Shown here: positions 23,671 to 31,896 of the stretch, in pieces
How positions within the stretch are numbered: the stretch's first letter is position 1
Layout of the letters: every line of letters begins with the position of its first letter
Assembly: GCA_902605135.1 (NCBI GenBank)
Contig: CACLBK010000007.1
Location: 1-40,912, forward strand
Length of the DNA stretch: 40,912 bases
Origin: an uncultured Alphaproteobacteria bacterium
GTDB taxonomy: Bacteria; Pseudomonadota; Alphaproteobacteria; HIMB59; GCA-002718135
Reading direction: 5' to 3'
Notes under the pieces: model-generated
Databases searched by the model: none
The model's input: only the letters and a program-made list of their open reading frames with translations
What the model was told of the DNA's origin: nothing
Translations under genes and position numbers: made by a program

Positions 23671-24690
23671 ATGAAAAAAATTTTAATAGCTTTTTTGTTT
23701 GGAGTTTTTACTTTTGGTTTTATTTCTTCTGCATCGGCAGACTCAATAGAACTTAAATTAGCAACTTTCGAACCACCTAAAGCATTTATAGCTGATAAAA
23801 TTTTGGCTGCTTGGGCAGAGAAAGTAAATATGGAATCTGGTGGAGAACTTGATGTAAAAGTTTTTGCTGGAGGAGTATTAGGGGGACCACCCAAACAATA
23901 TGATATTGTTAAAGGAGGAGTAGCTGATATTTCTTGGACTGTTCTTGGTTATATTGGAGGACAATTTCCTTTAAGCTCAGTAATTGAATTACCATTCTTA
24001 ACTAAAACCTCTGCAGCAGGTTCAAAAGCATTAAATATTTTATATGATGAGGGTTATCTAGATAAAGAAATGAAAGGTATTAAATTAATAGGCCTTCACT
24101 CTAATCCTGGGTACCATATTCATATGAAAGAAGATAATGTTGTAAATCCATCTGACTTTGCTGGTAAAAAAATCAGAGTTCCTAGTAAAATGGTAGCTGA
24201 TATTCTTGCAAAACTTGGAGCTACTGGAGTTAAAGTTCCTGCTCCTGGAACTCAAGAAGCTCTTCAAAAAGGAGTGCTTGATGGGACACCATTTCCTTAC
24301 ACCGCAATTGGATCATTTAGATTACAGGATGTAACAAAGTATCATACTGAGTTAAATATTAGTAATGCAACATTTGGATTAATAATGAATGAAGATAAAT
24401 ATAATAGTCTTCCTGATAATCTAAAAAAAGTCATTGATAATAATAGTGGTCATGCTTTTGGTGATTGGGCTGCAAGCTTAATTGATGCTCAAAATGCTAA
24501 AATGAAAGATGAAGTAATGGGATTAGATGGTCATGTAATTACCATTGCATCTGATGATGTTTTAGCTGAATATAAATCTATACTTGCTCCAGTTGAGTCT
24601 GAGTGGCTTGATGAAATGCAAGGTAAAGGATTAGACGGGCAGGCTGTTTTAAATAGAGCGAGAGAAGTAATCGCAGATATTGATGGCTAG
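23671..24690 (+). CDS. TRAP transporter substrate-binding protein DctP
   Basis: A 339-residue periplasmic solute-binding protein. The Sec signal peptide MKKILIAFLFGVFTFGFISSASA ends at about residue 23. Conserved features of DctP are the LKLATFEPP start, FAGGVLGGPPKQYDIVKGGVADISW and AGKKIRVPSKMVADIL, whose Arg normally holds the ligand carboxylate. Next comes GVLDGTPFPYTAIG. A strong Shine-Dalgarno (GGGAGGA, 23658-23664) fits the high expression usual for binding proteins. Immediately after the stop there is a perfect stem-loop before the dioxygenase gene. It belongs with dctQM on the other strand. The ligand is presumably an organic acid. Confidence 0.93.
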   Translation: MKKILIAFLFGVFTFGFISSASADSIELKLATFEPPKAFIADKILAAWAEKVNMESGGELDVKVFAGGVLGGPPKQYDIVKGGVADISWTVLGYIGGQFPLSSVIELPFLTKTSAAGSKALNILYDEGYLDKEMKGIKLIGLHSNPGYHIHMKEDNVVNPSDFAGKKIRVPSKMVADILAKLGATGVKVPAPGTQEALQKGVLDGTPFPYTAIGSFRLQDVTKYHTELNISNATFGLIMNEDKYNSLPDNLKKVIDNNSGHAFGDWAASLIDAQNAKMKDEVMGLDGHVITIASDDVLAEYKSILAPVESEWLDEMQGKGLDGQAVLNRAREVIADIDG

Positions 24691-24708
24691 TTAAAAACAA
24701 TATATTAT

Positions 24709-24734
24709 GAGCCTATAAATATTTTTATAGGCTC
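24709..24734 (+). promoter_or_regulatory. Perfect 11-bp stem-loop between dctP and the dioxygenase
   Basis: GAGCCTATAAA-TATT-TTTATAGGCTC is an uninterrupted 11-pair hairpin with a four-base loop, ending 6 nt before the next ATG (24741). It lacks a plus-strand T tract, so it is more likely an mRNA-stabilising or attenuating element that sets dctP above its downstream genes. It occupies the ribosome-binding position of the dioxygenase gene, which has no visible Shine-Dalgarno. Confidence 0.65.
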
Positions 24735-24740
24735 AGAAAA

Positions 24741-25715
24741 ATGGCAATTAATTCTTTAAGTTACATAGGTGTTAATTCAGACAAAATAGAAGACTGGTCA
24801 GAATACACCCAGAAATGTTTGGGCATGCAGCAAGTTGATCGTGCTAAAGGTACCCTTAGTTTTAGAATGGATGATCACAAACAGAGACTTGCTATTACTG
24901 GTGACACAGGAGACAACATGGCATTTATGGGTTGGGAAGTTGAGTCCAAAGATGATATTGAAATGTATGCAACTAGACTCCAGAAAAATAACATTGATGT
25001 TATTTATGCTGATAAAAATTTATGCGACAAAAGATTTGTAGAGGAACTAATTTTCTTTCATGATCCTCAAGGTAACAGAATAGAAATTGTTTATGGACCG
25101 ATGAAAGATGAAGATCCTTTTATACCTGGGCGTCCGATATCAGGTTTTAAAACTGGTCCTTATGGAATGGGGCATATTGTAATCCATGTCAAAGATGTAA
25201 AATCTCTCATACCTTTTTATACAGATATATTAGATTTTAAAATTAGCGATTATAGTAATACGCCAATCTCACTTTGTTTTTTTCATGTTAACGGTAGGCA
25301 TCACAGTTTTGCTTTTTTTGGATCTGGTCGAGAAGGCTTTCATCACTTCATGGTTGAATATAATAGCCTTGATGATGTTGGCCAGGGATATGATCTTTTG
25401 CAATATAAAGATGATACTATTGCTTATACTTTAGGTAGACATACAAATGACTATATGACCTCATTTTATTCTCATACACCTTCAGGTTTTTTTATTGAAA
25501 ATGGCTGGGGAGGAAGAATTATAGATCCCAAAACATGGAAACCAATAGAGACATTTGAAGGCCCTAGCTTTTGGGGTCATGAAAGACTCTATATGTCAGA
25601 TGAAGATAGACTTAAATTTAGAGAAAAAAGATTAGATACCGCTTCACAAGGAAAGCAAGCCCCATTATTTATTGACTGTCCTTGGCTTTACTCAAATATT
25701 CAAAATAAAAAATAA
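24741..25715 (+). CDS. Type I extradiol ring-cleavage dioxygenase (VOC family, BphC-like)
   Basis: A 324-residue enzyme with two vicinal-oxygen-chelate modules. Type I extradiol dioxygenases use Fe(II) to cleave catechols next to the diol. In the catalytic second half the metal ligands align as H145 (GMGHIVIH), H201 or H202 (FHHFMVE) and E253 (FIENGW). The second-sphere residues also resemble BphC: RHHSF near 187 and GRHTND at 232-237. The fold therefore appears active rather than a VOC resistance protein. It follows dctP across a hairpin and precedes the flavin hydroxylase by 9 bp, so product of one may be substrate of the other. The actual catechol is unknown. Confidence 0.88.
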   Translation: MAINSLSYIGVNSDKIEDWSEYTQKCLGMQQVDRAKGTLSFRMDDHKQRLAITGDTGDNMAFMGWEVESKDDIEMYATRLQKNNIDVIYADKNLCDKRFVEELIFFHDPQGNRIEIVYGPMKDEDPFIPGRPISGFKTGPYGMGHIVIHVKDVKSLIPFYTDILDFKISDYSNTPISLCFFHVNGRHHSFAFFGSGREGFHHFMVEYNSLDDVGQGYDLLQYKDDTIAYTLGRHTNDYMTSFYSHTPSGFFIENGWGGRIIDPKTWKPIETFEGPSFWGHERLYMSDEDRLKFREKRLDTASQGKQAPLFIDCPWLYSNIQNKK

Positions 25716-25724
25716 TTACAATAA

Positions 25725-27188
25725 ATGAATAATTTCTTTGATGTAATTATCATAGGTTTTGGACCAACAGGCGGAACATTAGCTAGTTTGCTCGCAAAGA
25801 GTAATTTGTCAGTTCTTATGTTGGAAAAAGAAAAAAGTTTATATCCTTTGCCTCGTGCAGTTCATTTTGATGATGAAATTATGAGAGTATTTGAGACAAT
25901 TGGTATTAAAGAAAAGTTTAGAAAATATACAATAATAAATAAAGGAACTAAATTTGTTGATGAAAATAATAATGTTTTATTAGATTGGCCAAGACCAAAA
26001 GAAGTAACTGAAAATGGATGTTATCCAAGTTATAGATTCCATCAACCAGACTTCGAACGTGTAGTGCGCCATCATTTAAAGTCATACAAAAAATTTAAAT
26101 CTATACAAAATGCAAATGTAACAAAAATTAAAAACTTAAAAGATTTTGTAGAAGTAAGTTTCCAAGATACAGAAACTTTAAAAAGTAAAATAGTAAAAAG
26201 TAAGTATCTGATTGGGTGTGATGGTGCTAATTCAATTACTAGACAATCAATAAACTCTAAATTCAAAAATTTAGGTTTTACCCAAAAATGGGCAGTAATA
26301 GATCTTATTCTTAAAAAAAATAAAAATCTTCCTGATAGAACAATTCAATATTCTAACCCAAAAAGACCAGCAACATACTGTAGAAATGTTGGAAAAAGAA
26401 GAAGGTGGGAATTTGCTCTCAAAAAAAACGAGAATGAAAAAAAAGTTGTTACAGATGATTTTATTTGGAAATTCTTGAACCCGTGGTTAAAGCCTACTGA
26501 AGCTATAATAGAAAGAAAAGCAATCTATACATTTCAGTCAGCAATTGCGAATAAATGGCGAAAAGGAAGAGTTTTTATTGCAGGAGATGCAGCGCATCTT
26601 ATGCCTCCTTTTATGGGACAAGGAATGTGTGCTGGAGTACGAGACGTATCAAATCTAAGCTGGAAAATTATTCATTGTGTAAAAAAAAACCATAATGAAA
26701 TACTACTTAAATCCTATCAAAAAGAACGGTTTTCAAATGTAAAAGAATATATTGAAACTACAATGAAAATGGGTGAGTTTATCAATGCAGTAAGATCTTA
26801 TAAAATTTCAAATACTGTATTTGATCAGAGTGATGGGTCTAAAAGTATGAAATCTATAAAACCTGAACTTGGTCCTGGTTTAGGATCTAAATCTGATAAA
26901 AATAGAGGCAAAATTTTTCCTAAATTTAATATTTCTAAATCTAAATCTTTTGATGAATTATTTTCATTTGAACCAATATTAGTAGTTTCAAAAAAGTTAA
27001 AATTAAAAAAAATGTCAAACAAAATTAAAATAGTAAAAGAAAGTTCATACAAGGAATTATCCAAAATTTTAAAAACATTTAATACAGATGCAATCCTTGT
27101 TAGGCCTGATAGATTTATATTACAGACTTTTAAGAAAAAAAATTTTTTAGATAATTTAATTAAAACTAATCTAAAAAATTTTAATTAA
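25725..27188 (+). CDS. FAD-dependent aromatic hydroxylase (MhpA-like)
   Basis: A 487-residue flavoprotein monooxygenase of the PHBH group. It has the dinucleotide motif GFGPTGGTLASLLAK (residues 11-25), then LPRAVHFDDEIMRVFETIG, as in 3-(3-hydroxyphenyl)propionate hydroxylase MhpA. The second FAD motif is FIAGDAAHLMPPFMGQGMCAGVRD. These enzymes ortho-hydroxylate phenolic acids to catechols with NAD(P)H and O2. MhpA proteins are usually around 550 residues, so this one is compact. The C-terminal thioredoxin-like domain is shortened but still ends with an ILVRPDRFI strand. It directly follows the extradiol dioxygenase, matching the order hydroxylation then ring cleavage. It overlaps the convergent BKACE gene by eight bases. 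Confidence 0.87.
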   Translation: MNNFFDVIIIGFGPTGGTLASLLAKSNLSVLMLEKEKSLYPLPRAVHFDDEIMRVFETIGIKEKFRKYTIINKGTKFVDENNNVLLDWPRPKEVTENGCYPSYRFHQPDFERVVRHHLKSYKKFKSIQNANVTKIKNLKDFVEVSFQDTETLKSKIVKSKYLIGCDGANSITRQSINSKFKNLGFTQKWAVIDLILKKNKNLPDRTIQYSNPKRPATYCRNVGKRRRWEFALKKNENEKKVVTDDFIWKFLNPWLKPTEAIIERKAIYTFQSAIANKWRKGRVFIAGDAAHLMPPFMGQGMCAGVRDVSNLSWKIIHCVKKNHNEILLKSYQKERFSNVKEYIETTMKMGEFINAVRSYKISNTVFDQSDGSKSMKSIKPELGPGLGSKSDKNRGKIFPKFNISKSKSFDELFSFEPILVVSKKLKLKKMSNKIKIVKESSYKELSKILKTFNTDAILVRPDRFILQTFKKKNFLDNLIKTNLKNFN

Positions 27189-27969
27189 TAAATTCTATTA
27201 CTTCTTTTACTTTTGATTCATTATTAAGAGCTACACTGCCATCAAGCATATGAATAGAGTTTTCAAAACCTACTCTTATGTTTCCACTTAGGCTAATTGC
27301 TTTTTTAATACATTCTTTTTCTTCAACACTAAATGCACAAATTGCCCAATCACCATTTATTCCATTTTTTTTCTTAGAATCTAGAAACTTAGGGATTAAG
27401 TTTGGATCACTTTTACGTCCAGTATAATGACCAATTGTAAACATACACCAGGTATTTTCATTTGGAAGTTCTGCTACTTTTATTAATTTTGAGAGTATTT
27501 CAAGTTCTTCAGGAAAGTAACAAATGTGTTGAATTTTTGTCTCTTTTTCAACTAAATATTTATAGACTTTAATATCTTCATTTGAAGGATTACCAGAAGG
27601 TATCATTTCTTTTATACCTATTGATATTCCAGGGGTCTCTACATTATAGATCAAATTCTGCATTTGTTCAGGTGAGTAAATACCTATTGCTTCAGTTGTT
27701 ATTTGCAAATGCATTTTAGGAACAATAGATTCTAATTCTCTTAAAGCTTCTTTATAAAGTCCAGCATCTAAAACATGCAAACCATCATTATCTCTTACAT
27801 GAAAATGTAGAGCTTCAGCGCCTGAATTATAACAAGCCTTAGCCGTTTTACAAATTTCATCAATTGTTATTGGAATACTTTCATGATCTGTTTTCATTCG
27901 CCTTGAACCATTTGGAGCAACCATTAATTTTGGGAGAGAAAATGGTTGATAAAAATTCATTTTGTTCAA
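27181..27969 (-). CDS. Beta-keto acid cleavage enzyme (BKACE, DUF849)
   Basis: A 262-residue TIM-barrel enzyme. BKACE proteins condense a beta-keto acid with acetyl-CoA, releasing acetoacetate and a new CoA ester. Family signatures are MVAPNGSRRMKTDH near the start, LHFHVRD with zinc ligands H55 and H57, GISIGIKEMIPSGN, and the late IRVGFENSIH, whose Glu is a conserved catalytic position. Length is slightly short for the family (270-310). It is the last gene of the minus-strand unit galE-galT-sufE-flavin reductase-BKACE, 11 bp after the reductase, and converges on the aromatic hydroxylase. It may serve the catabolic pathway; the preferred keto acid is not predictable. Confidence 0.9.
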   Translation of the reverse strand: MNKMNFYQPFSLPKLMVAPNGSRRMKTDHESIPITIDEICKTAKACYNSGAEALHFHVRDNDGLHVLDAGLYKEALRELESIVPKMHLQITTEAIGIYSPEQMQNLIYNVETPGISIGIKEMIPSGNPSNEDIKVYKYLVEKETKIQHICYFPEELEILSKLIKVAELPNENTWCMFTIGHYTGRKSDPNLIPKFLDSKKKNGINGDWAICAFSVEEKECIKKAISLSGNIRVGFENSIHMLDGSVALNNESKVKEVIEFIN

Positions 27970-27980
27970 TTGGGAAATAT

Positions 27981-28589
27981 TTATTTTGGACGCCTTAAAT
28001 TAAATTTTGAAGACACTGTTGAATATTCGGAATAACCCATACGTGAAATATAACGCATAGATACACTATCTACTCTTTTATTTTTTATAAATTTATTGTT
28101 AATATAAATTCCAATAACCTCTCCAATAACCATTGTAGAAAGTTTTTTAGAGTTTGTTTTGAGTTTTAATGTTTTAAGCAACTTACATTCAAGGTTAACC
28201 GGACTATCATAAACAGATGGAGCTTTAACAAGTTTAGATTTTCTTTTTTTTAACTTTGCAGCTAAGAACTCATCTTCATTAGGTTTATAATTTGATGAAC
28301 TTATATTCATTGCATCTCTCGTTGTAGAAGTTGCAAAATTAACAACAAACTCTTTTGTTGAAAGTATATTTGAAAGTGAATCCTTAAAACCACCATAGGC
28401 AGAATCACCATTTGAACAAAACATCACTTGAGGAGGTTCATCTGCAACAGCATTAAAGTATGAGTAGGGAGCTAAATTTGGAATTCCCTGTTTACTTAAG
28501 GAAGAAATCCAACCAATAGGTCTTGGAAACACAAGTGCTTTGTAAGGATCTATTTTAAATGGATGTCCATTTTTGGGTTCGTAAAACAT
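27981..28589 (-). CDS. Flavin reductase-like FMN-binding split-barrel protein
   Basis: A 202-residue protein of the flavin reductase-like (DIM6/NtaB) split-barrel family. It starts FYEPKNGHPFKIDPYKALVFPRPIGWISSLS, the RPIGW stretch being the typical flavin-binding strand, followed by LAPYSYFNAVADEPPQVMF. Members either reduce flavin for two-component monooxygenases or use bound FMN on small molecules. It starts one base after the sufE stop and precedes BKACE by 11 bp. The MhpA-like hydroxylase nearby is a single-component enzyme and does not need it, so its partner is unclear. Confidence 0.88.
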   Translation of the reverse strand: MFYEPKNGHPFKIDPYKALVFPRPIGWISSLSKQGIPNLAPYSYFNAVADEPPQVMFCSNGDSAYGGFKDSLSNILSTKEFVVNFATSTTRDAMNISSSNYKPNEDEFLAAKLKKRKSKLVKAPSVYDSPVNLECKLLKTLKLKTNSKKLSTMVIGEVIGIYINNKFIKNKRVDSVSMRYISRMGYSEYSTVSSKFNLRRPK

Positions 28590-28590
28590 T

Positions 28591-29010
28591 CTAATTTTTT
28601 GAGTATGACTTTGCGTACTCTTTTATTTTTTCTAGCATTGAATATACACCATTTCTTCTTCCTGGTGTTAAAAGCGTATCAAGTTCTAAAATATTTAAGT
28701 GATCGAAATCTGAATTCTTAATTTCTTGAGGATTTCTATCACCATAAATATCACACAATATAGTAACCATTCCTTTAGAAATAAAAGCATCAGAGTCATA
28801 GTAAAATGAAAGCTTATTTTCATTTAATCTAGGAACCAACCATACTTGTGCCTGGCAGCCCGACACTTTAAAAGTATCATTTCTAAACTCCTCTGGAAAT
28901 TTTTTTGCATTTTTTGCTTGGTCTATTAAAAATTTATATTTATCCATTCCATCATCAAACAAATCAAGACTTTCTTTGTAGTAATTTATTTTTTCTTCAA
29001 TTGTTTTCAT
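28591..29010 (-). CDS. sufE: SufE family sulfur acceptor protein
   Basis: A 139-residue cytoplasmic protein. SufE receives persulfide sulfur from the cysteine desulfurase SufS and passes it to the Fe-S scaffold. The acceptor Cys52 is in the conserved VSGCQAQVWLVP, and the second family block GMVTILCDIYGDRNPQEI plus LLTPGRRNGVYSML are present. Length is normal. It overlaps galT by four bases (ATGA) and is followed by the flavin reductase after one base. No other suf genes are in the window. A CsdE-type role is an alternative. Confidence 0.92.
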   Translation of the reverse strand: MKTIEEKINYYKESLDLFDDGMDKYKFLIDQAKNAKKFPEEFRNDTFKVSGCQAQVWLVPRLNENKLSFYYDSDAFISKGMVTILCDIYGDRNPQEIKNSDFDHLNILELDTLLTPGRRNGVYSMLEKIKEYAKSYSKN

Positions 29011-30056
29011 GAAATATGTTTTCTTAATACTTTAGCAGAATCCTCTGGCAATACATCCATTATAAAAACACCTGCCATTGATTCTGATCCAGCTAAAATT
29101 TTTGGTTTATCACCATGTCGTAAAGGAGGGTAAAACTCAACATGGAAATGAAAACTATTATCATTAAGTTCAGGAGAAGCATGTAAGCCCATTATATAAG
29201 GACATCTTTTATTAAGAAAAGAGTCATATCCTTTTACAACTTTTTGTATACATTTTGAAAAACCCTCTATTTGACTATCATTAAATTTCCATGGGCCCTC
29301 AATTTGTTTTTTTGGTATTATCCAAACTTCATAAGCATACCTTGCAAAGGGAGGTACTGCGGCAATAAAATGTTCATTCTGATACACATAATATTTTTCT
29401 TCTAACTCATTCATTATTTTAATTAAAAAATTTTCTTTTTTGAATGCCCTAATCTCTGTTTCAATTACAGGCGGAATAAATGGATAAGCATAAATTTGAC
29501 CATGTGGGTGATGTAGAGTCACGCCACATTCTTTGCCTCTATTTTCAAATGGAAGTACATATTTAATATCTGGATTTTTTTGTAACTCCTTATATCGGTC
29601 TATCCAAACTTGAGTTAGTAATTCTATTCTATTCAGTGGCATTTCAGAAACAGTGCTTAGATGTTCTGAAGAATATACCACAACTTCACACTCACCTTTT
29701 GATGGTCTAGTTGGAATATTTTCTAAAGATATATTTTTCCCCATTGAATTAAAACTTGCCCACCGATTAGGAAAAACTGCAATTTCAAAGTCTGAAAAAG
29801 GTATTTCTGTCGGATAGTTTAAATTTCCTCCTGGACATAATGGACAATATTCTTTCGGTGGGAATGATGTTCTATTTTTTCTTCCTGCCGAATATGTAAC
29901 CCACTCTTCTCTTGATGGATTCCATCGCATATGAGGTTCAGGAATTTCACTTATATCAAGCTGTTGGCTTGGAGACTCACTGTGCTGCTTGTAGCCAAAA
30001 AGTAAAAGGTCTTTATCATCATTTCTTTTAAATATCCTTTTATGAATTTCTGCCAT
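29007..30056 (-). CDS. galT: Galactose-1-phosphate uridylyltransferase GalT
   Basis: Leloir pathway enzyme exchanging UMP between UDP-glucose and galactose-1-phosphate. The 349 residues show the zinc pair C71-x-x-C74 (EYCPLCPGG) and the HIT-superfamily active site GVTLHHPHGQIYAYP, where H185 is the uridylylated histidine. The C-terminal half includes GLHASPELNDNSFHFHVEFYPPL, with the second metal-binding region. All catalytic elements are intact. It overlaps galE by 17 bp upstream and sufE by 4 bp downstream. No galactokinase is visible in the window. Confidence 0.95.
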   Translation of the reverse strand: MAEIHKRIFKRNDDKDLLLFGYKQHSESPSQQLDISEIPEPHMRWNPSREEWVTYSAGRKNRTSFPPKEYCPLCPGGNLNYPTEIPFSDFEIAVFPNRWASFNSMGKNISLENIPTRPSKGECEVVVYSSEHLSTVSEMPLNRIELLTQVWIDRYKELQKNPDIKYVLPFENRGKECGVTLHHPHGQIYAYPFIPPVIETEIRAFKKENFLIKIMNELEEKYYVYQNEHFIAAVPPFARYAYEVWIIPKKQIEGPWKFNDSQIEGFSKCIQKVVKGYDSFLNKRCPYIMGLHASPELNDNSFHFHVEFYPPLRHGDKPKILAGSESMAGVFIMDVLPEDSAKVLRKHIS

Positions 30057-31023
30057 TTATCTTCTCTTCCCATTTAATTGATGAATTAATTATTTCCTCG
30101 AGATCATTATACTTAGGCTGCCATTGAATATGCTTTGATATTTTTGAAGTTTCAGCAATTAATTTTTCAACATCTCCTTCTCTCCTTGTCGAAAATTTAT
30201 AATTAATTTTATTCTGACAGATCTTATTTGCAGTGTTTACAACATCTAAAACACTGAACCCATTTCCATAACCACAATTAAACAAATTAGATTCTAACTT
30301 TTCTATTAGATATTTGGCTACTTTTAGATGAATATCAGCAAGATCTGAGACGTGTATATAATCTCTTATAGCTGTTCCATCTGGAGTATTATAATCATTA
30401 CCATAAATTTCGATATGATCTCTTTTCCCAATAGCAACTTCGGATAATATTTTAATTAAATGAGTAGATCGTTTTGAAATTTGCCCAGACCTTAAATTTT
30501 TATCTGCACCAGCAACATTAAAGTATCTTAATATAACAAATTTAAAATCGTTTTTATTTTCTATTAAAAATTTTTCAGTCTTGATCTTTGACTCAGCGTA
30601 AGGATTTTGAGGATTTAAATTTGTACTTTCATCTATTAATTTATTTTCTCTTACTAATCCGTATGCAGCGGCAGTTGATGAAAATACTATTTTATCCAAA
30701 CCATTTTTCTTACAAATTTTAAAAAGTTTAATTGCATTTTCTGTATTATTTTCAAAATACTTTTCAGGAAATTTTACCGACTCTTCTACTTGTATAAAAC
30801 CTGCAAAATGCATTAGTACATCAAAATTATTTGAATTTAATATACTTGAAATATTTTCTTCATCATCAATATTACATCTTGTGAATTCTGCATCTTTAGG
30901 AATTAACTTTTCATCTCCTGTAGATAAATTATCAATAATATGAACATTATGACCAGCGTCCAGCAGACATAGCGCTGCATGACTTCCAATATATCCAGCA
31001 CCTCCAGTTAAAAGAAAATTCAT
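30040..31023 (-). CDS. galE: UDP-glucose 4-epimerase GalE
   Basis: Interconverts UDP-glucose and UDP-galactose, feeding both galactose catabolism and envelope polysaccharide synthesis. A 327-residue extended SDR with NAD-binding TGGAGYIGSH (residues 6-15), catalytic Ser in VFSSTAAAYG and the Y142-x-x-x-K146 pair in PYAESK. The later blocks ILRYFNVAGAD, GTAIRDYIHVSDLA and FNCGYGNGFSV are GalE-like rather than dTDP-glucose dehydratase-like. First gene of the minus-strand unit ending at BKACE, divergent from the SDR at 31159 across 135 bp. Confidence 0.94.
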   Translation of the reverse strand: MNFLLTGGAGYIGSHAALCLLDAGHNVHIIDNLSTGDEKLIPKDAEFTRCNIDDEENISSILNSNNFDVLMHFAGFIQVEESVKFPEKYFENNTENAIKLFKICKKNGLDKIVFSSTAAAYGLVRENKLIDESTNLNPQNPYAESKIKTEKFLIENKNDFKFVILRYFNVAGADKNLRSGQISKRSTHLIKILSEVAIGKRDHIEIYGNDYNTPDGTAIRDYIHVSDLADIHLKVAKYLIEKLESNLFNCGYGNGFSVLDVVNTANKICQNKINYKFSTRREGDVEKLIAETSKISKHIQWQPKYNDLEEIINSSIKWEEKINGRNS

Positions 31024-31158
31024 ATAAATATATAATAAATTATTATTACTTAATTTAAAATTGATAAATTTTATAAATGAGTAATATCGTATACTTGTTT
31101 ATTTGTTGAATTCAAAATAAAGTCTGTTAATGCTAAAAAAAAACAAATCTTTCAATTT
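31024..31158. promoter_or_regulatory. Divergent promoter region galE / fucose-pathway genes
   Basis: This 135-bp, almost purely A/T spacer must carry both divergent promoters. The only ordered element I see is a 10-bp perfect palindrome TTGAATTCAA (31106-31115), which could be an operator half-site. No Shine-Dalgarno stands out before ATG 31159. Confidence 0.35.
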
Positions 31159-31896
31159 ATGAGACTAGATAAAAAAAATATCATTGTAACTGCTGCTGCT
31201 CAAGGAATAGGAAAAGCTACAGCATTAAGATTTGCAAATGAGGGAGCTACAGTTTTAGCAACTGATATTAATGAAGATAGGCTCAAAGATTTAAAAAAAG
31301 AAAATGATAATATTCAAATTATTAAATTAGATGCTACGAATAAAAATGAGGTTGAGGCTTTTTGTTCAACTGTAGATAAGATAGATGTTTTATTTCATGC
31401 TGTGGGTTTTGTTCATCATGGTACCATTCTTGATTGTGATGAAAATGAATTTTCAAGATCAATAAATGTAAATGTTTTTTCAGCGTATTTAATGACTCAT
31501 AATCTCTTACCAAAAATGCTTAAAGAGAAAAAAGGAAGTATCGTTATTGTTTCCTCTGCTGCTTCAAATGTAAAAGGTGCTCCTAATAGATTTATCTATG
31601 GCACAACCAAAGCCGCACTCAACGGATTTGTAAAAGCTATAGCCATTGATCACGTCAAAGATGGTATCCGCTGTAATGCCATTTTACCAGGAACGGTTGA
31701 AACACCTTCTTGGGAGGGTAGAGTTAACATGGCTGAGGATCCAATACAGGCACGATCAGATTTTATTGCTAGGCAGGCTATGGGAAGATTAGCACAACCA
31801 GAAGAAATTGCATCTCTTGCAACATATTTAGCAAGTGATGAATCAGATTTTGTTACTGGTACTTTAAATTTAATTGATGGAGGATGGACTTTATAA
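31159..31896 (+). CDS. SDR dehydrogenase, 2-keto-3-deoxy-L-fuconate dehydrogenase-like
   Basis: A 245-residue classical short-chain dehydrogenase. The cofactor motif is TAAAQGIGKA, with an Asp after the second strand (ATDIN) indicating NAD preference. The catalytic Ser is in VIVSSAASN and the Y-x-x-x-K in IYGTTKAAL. The stretches VHHGTILDCDENEF, GAPNRFIYGTTKAA and the TPSWEGRV region match, from memory, 2-keto-3-deoxy-L-fuconate dehydrogenase of the non-phosphorylative L-fucose pathway, where C4 is oxidised. It overlaps the FAH-family gene by one base (TAATG), and an L-lactate dehydrogenase follows, exactly the enzymes needed next. A 3-hydroxybutyrate dehydrogenase (BDH2-like) is the alternative. 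Confidence 0.85.
   Translation: MRLDKKNIIVTAAAQGIGKATALRFANEGATVLATDINEDRLKDLKKENDNIQIIKLDATNKNEVEAFCSTVDKIDVLFHAVGFVHHGTILDCDENEFSRSINVNVFSAYLMTHNLLPKMLKEKKGSIVIVSSAASNVKGAPNRFIYGTTKAALNGFVKAIAIDHVKDGIRCNAILPGTVETPSWEGRVNMAEDPIQARSDFIARQAMGRLAQPEEIASLATYLASDESDFVTGTLNLIDGGWTL

Noticed and set aside
31884-31895. ATG 31884 as start of the second FAH protein
   Set aside because: It directly touches GGAGG without spacing; ATG 31896 forms the TAATG junction seen throughout this operon.
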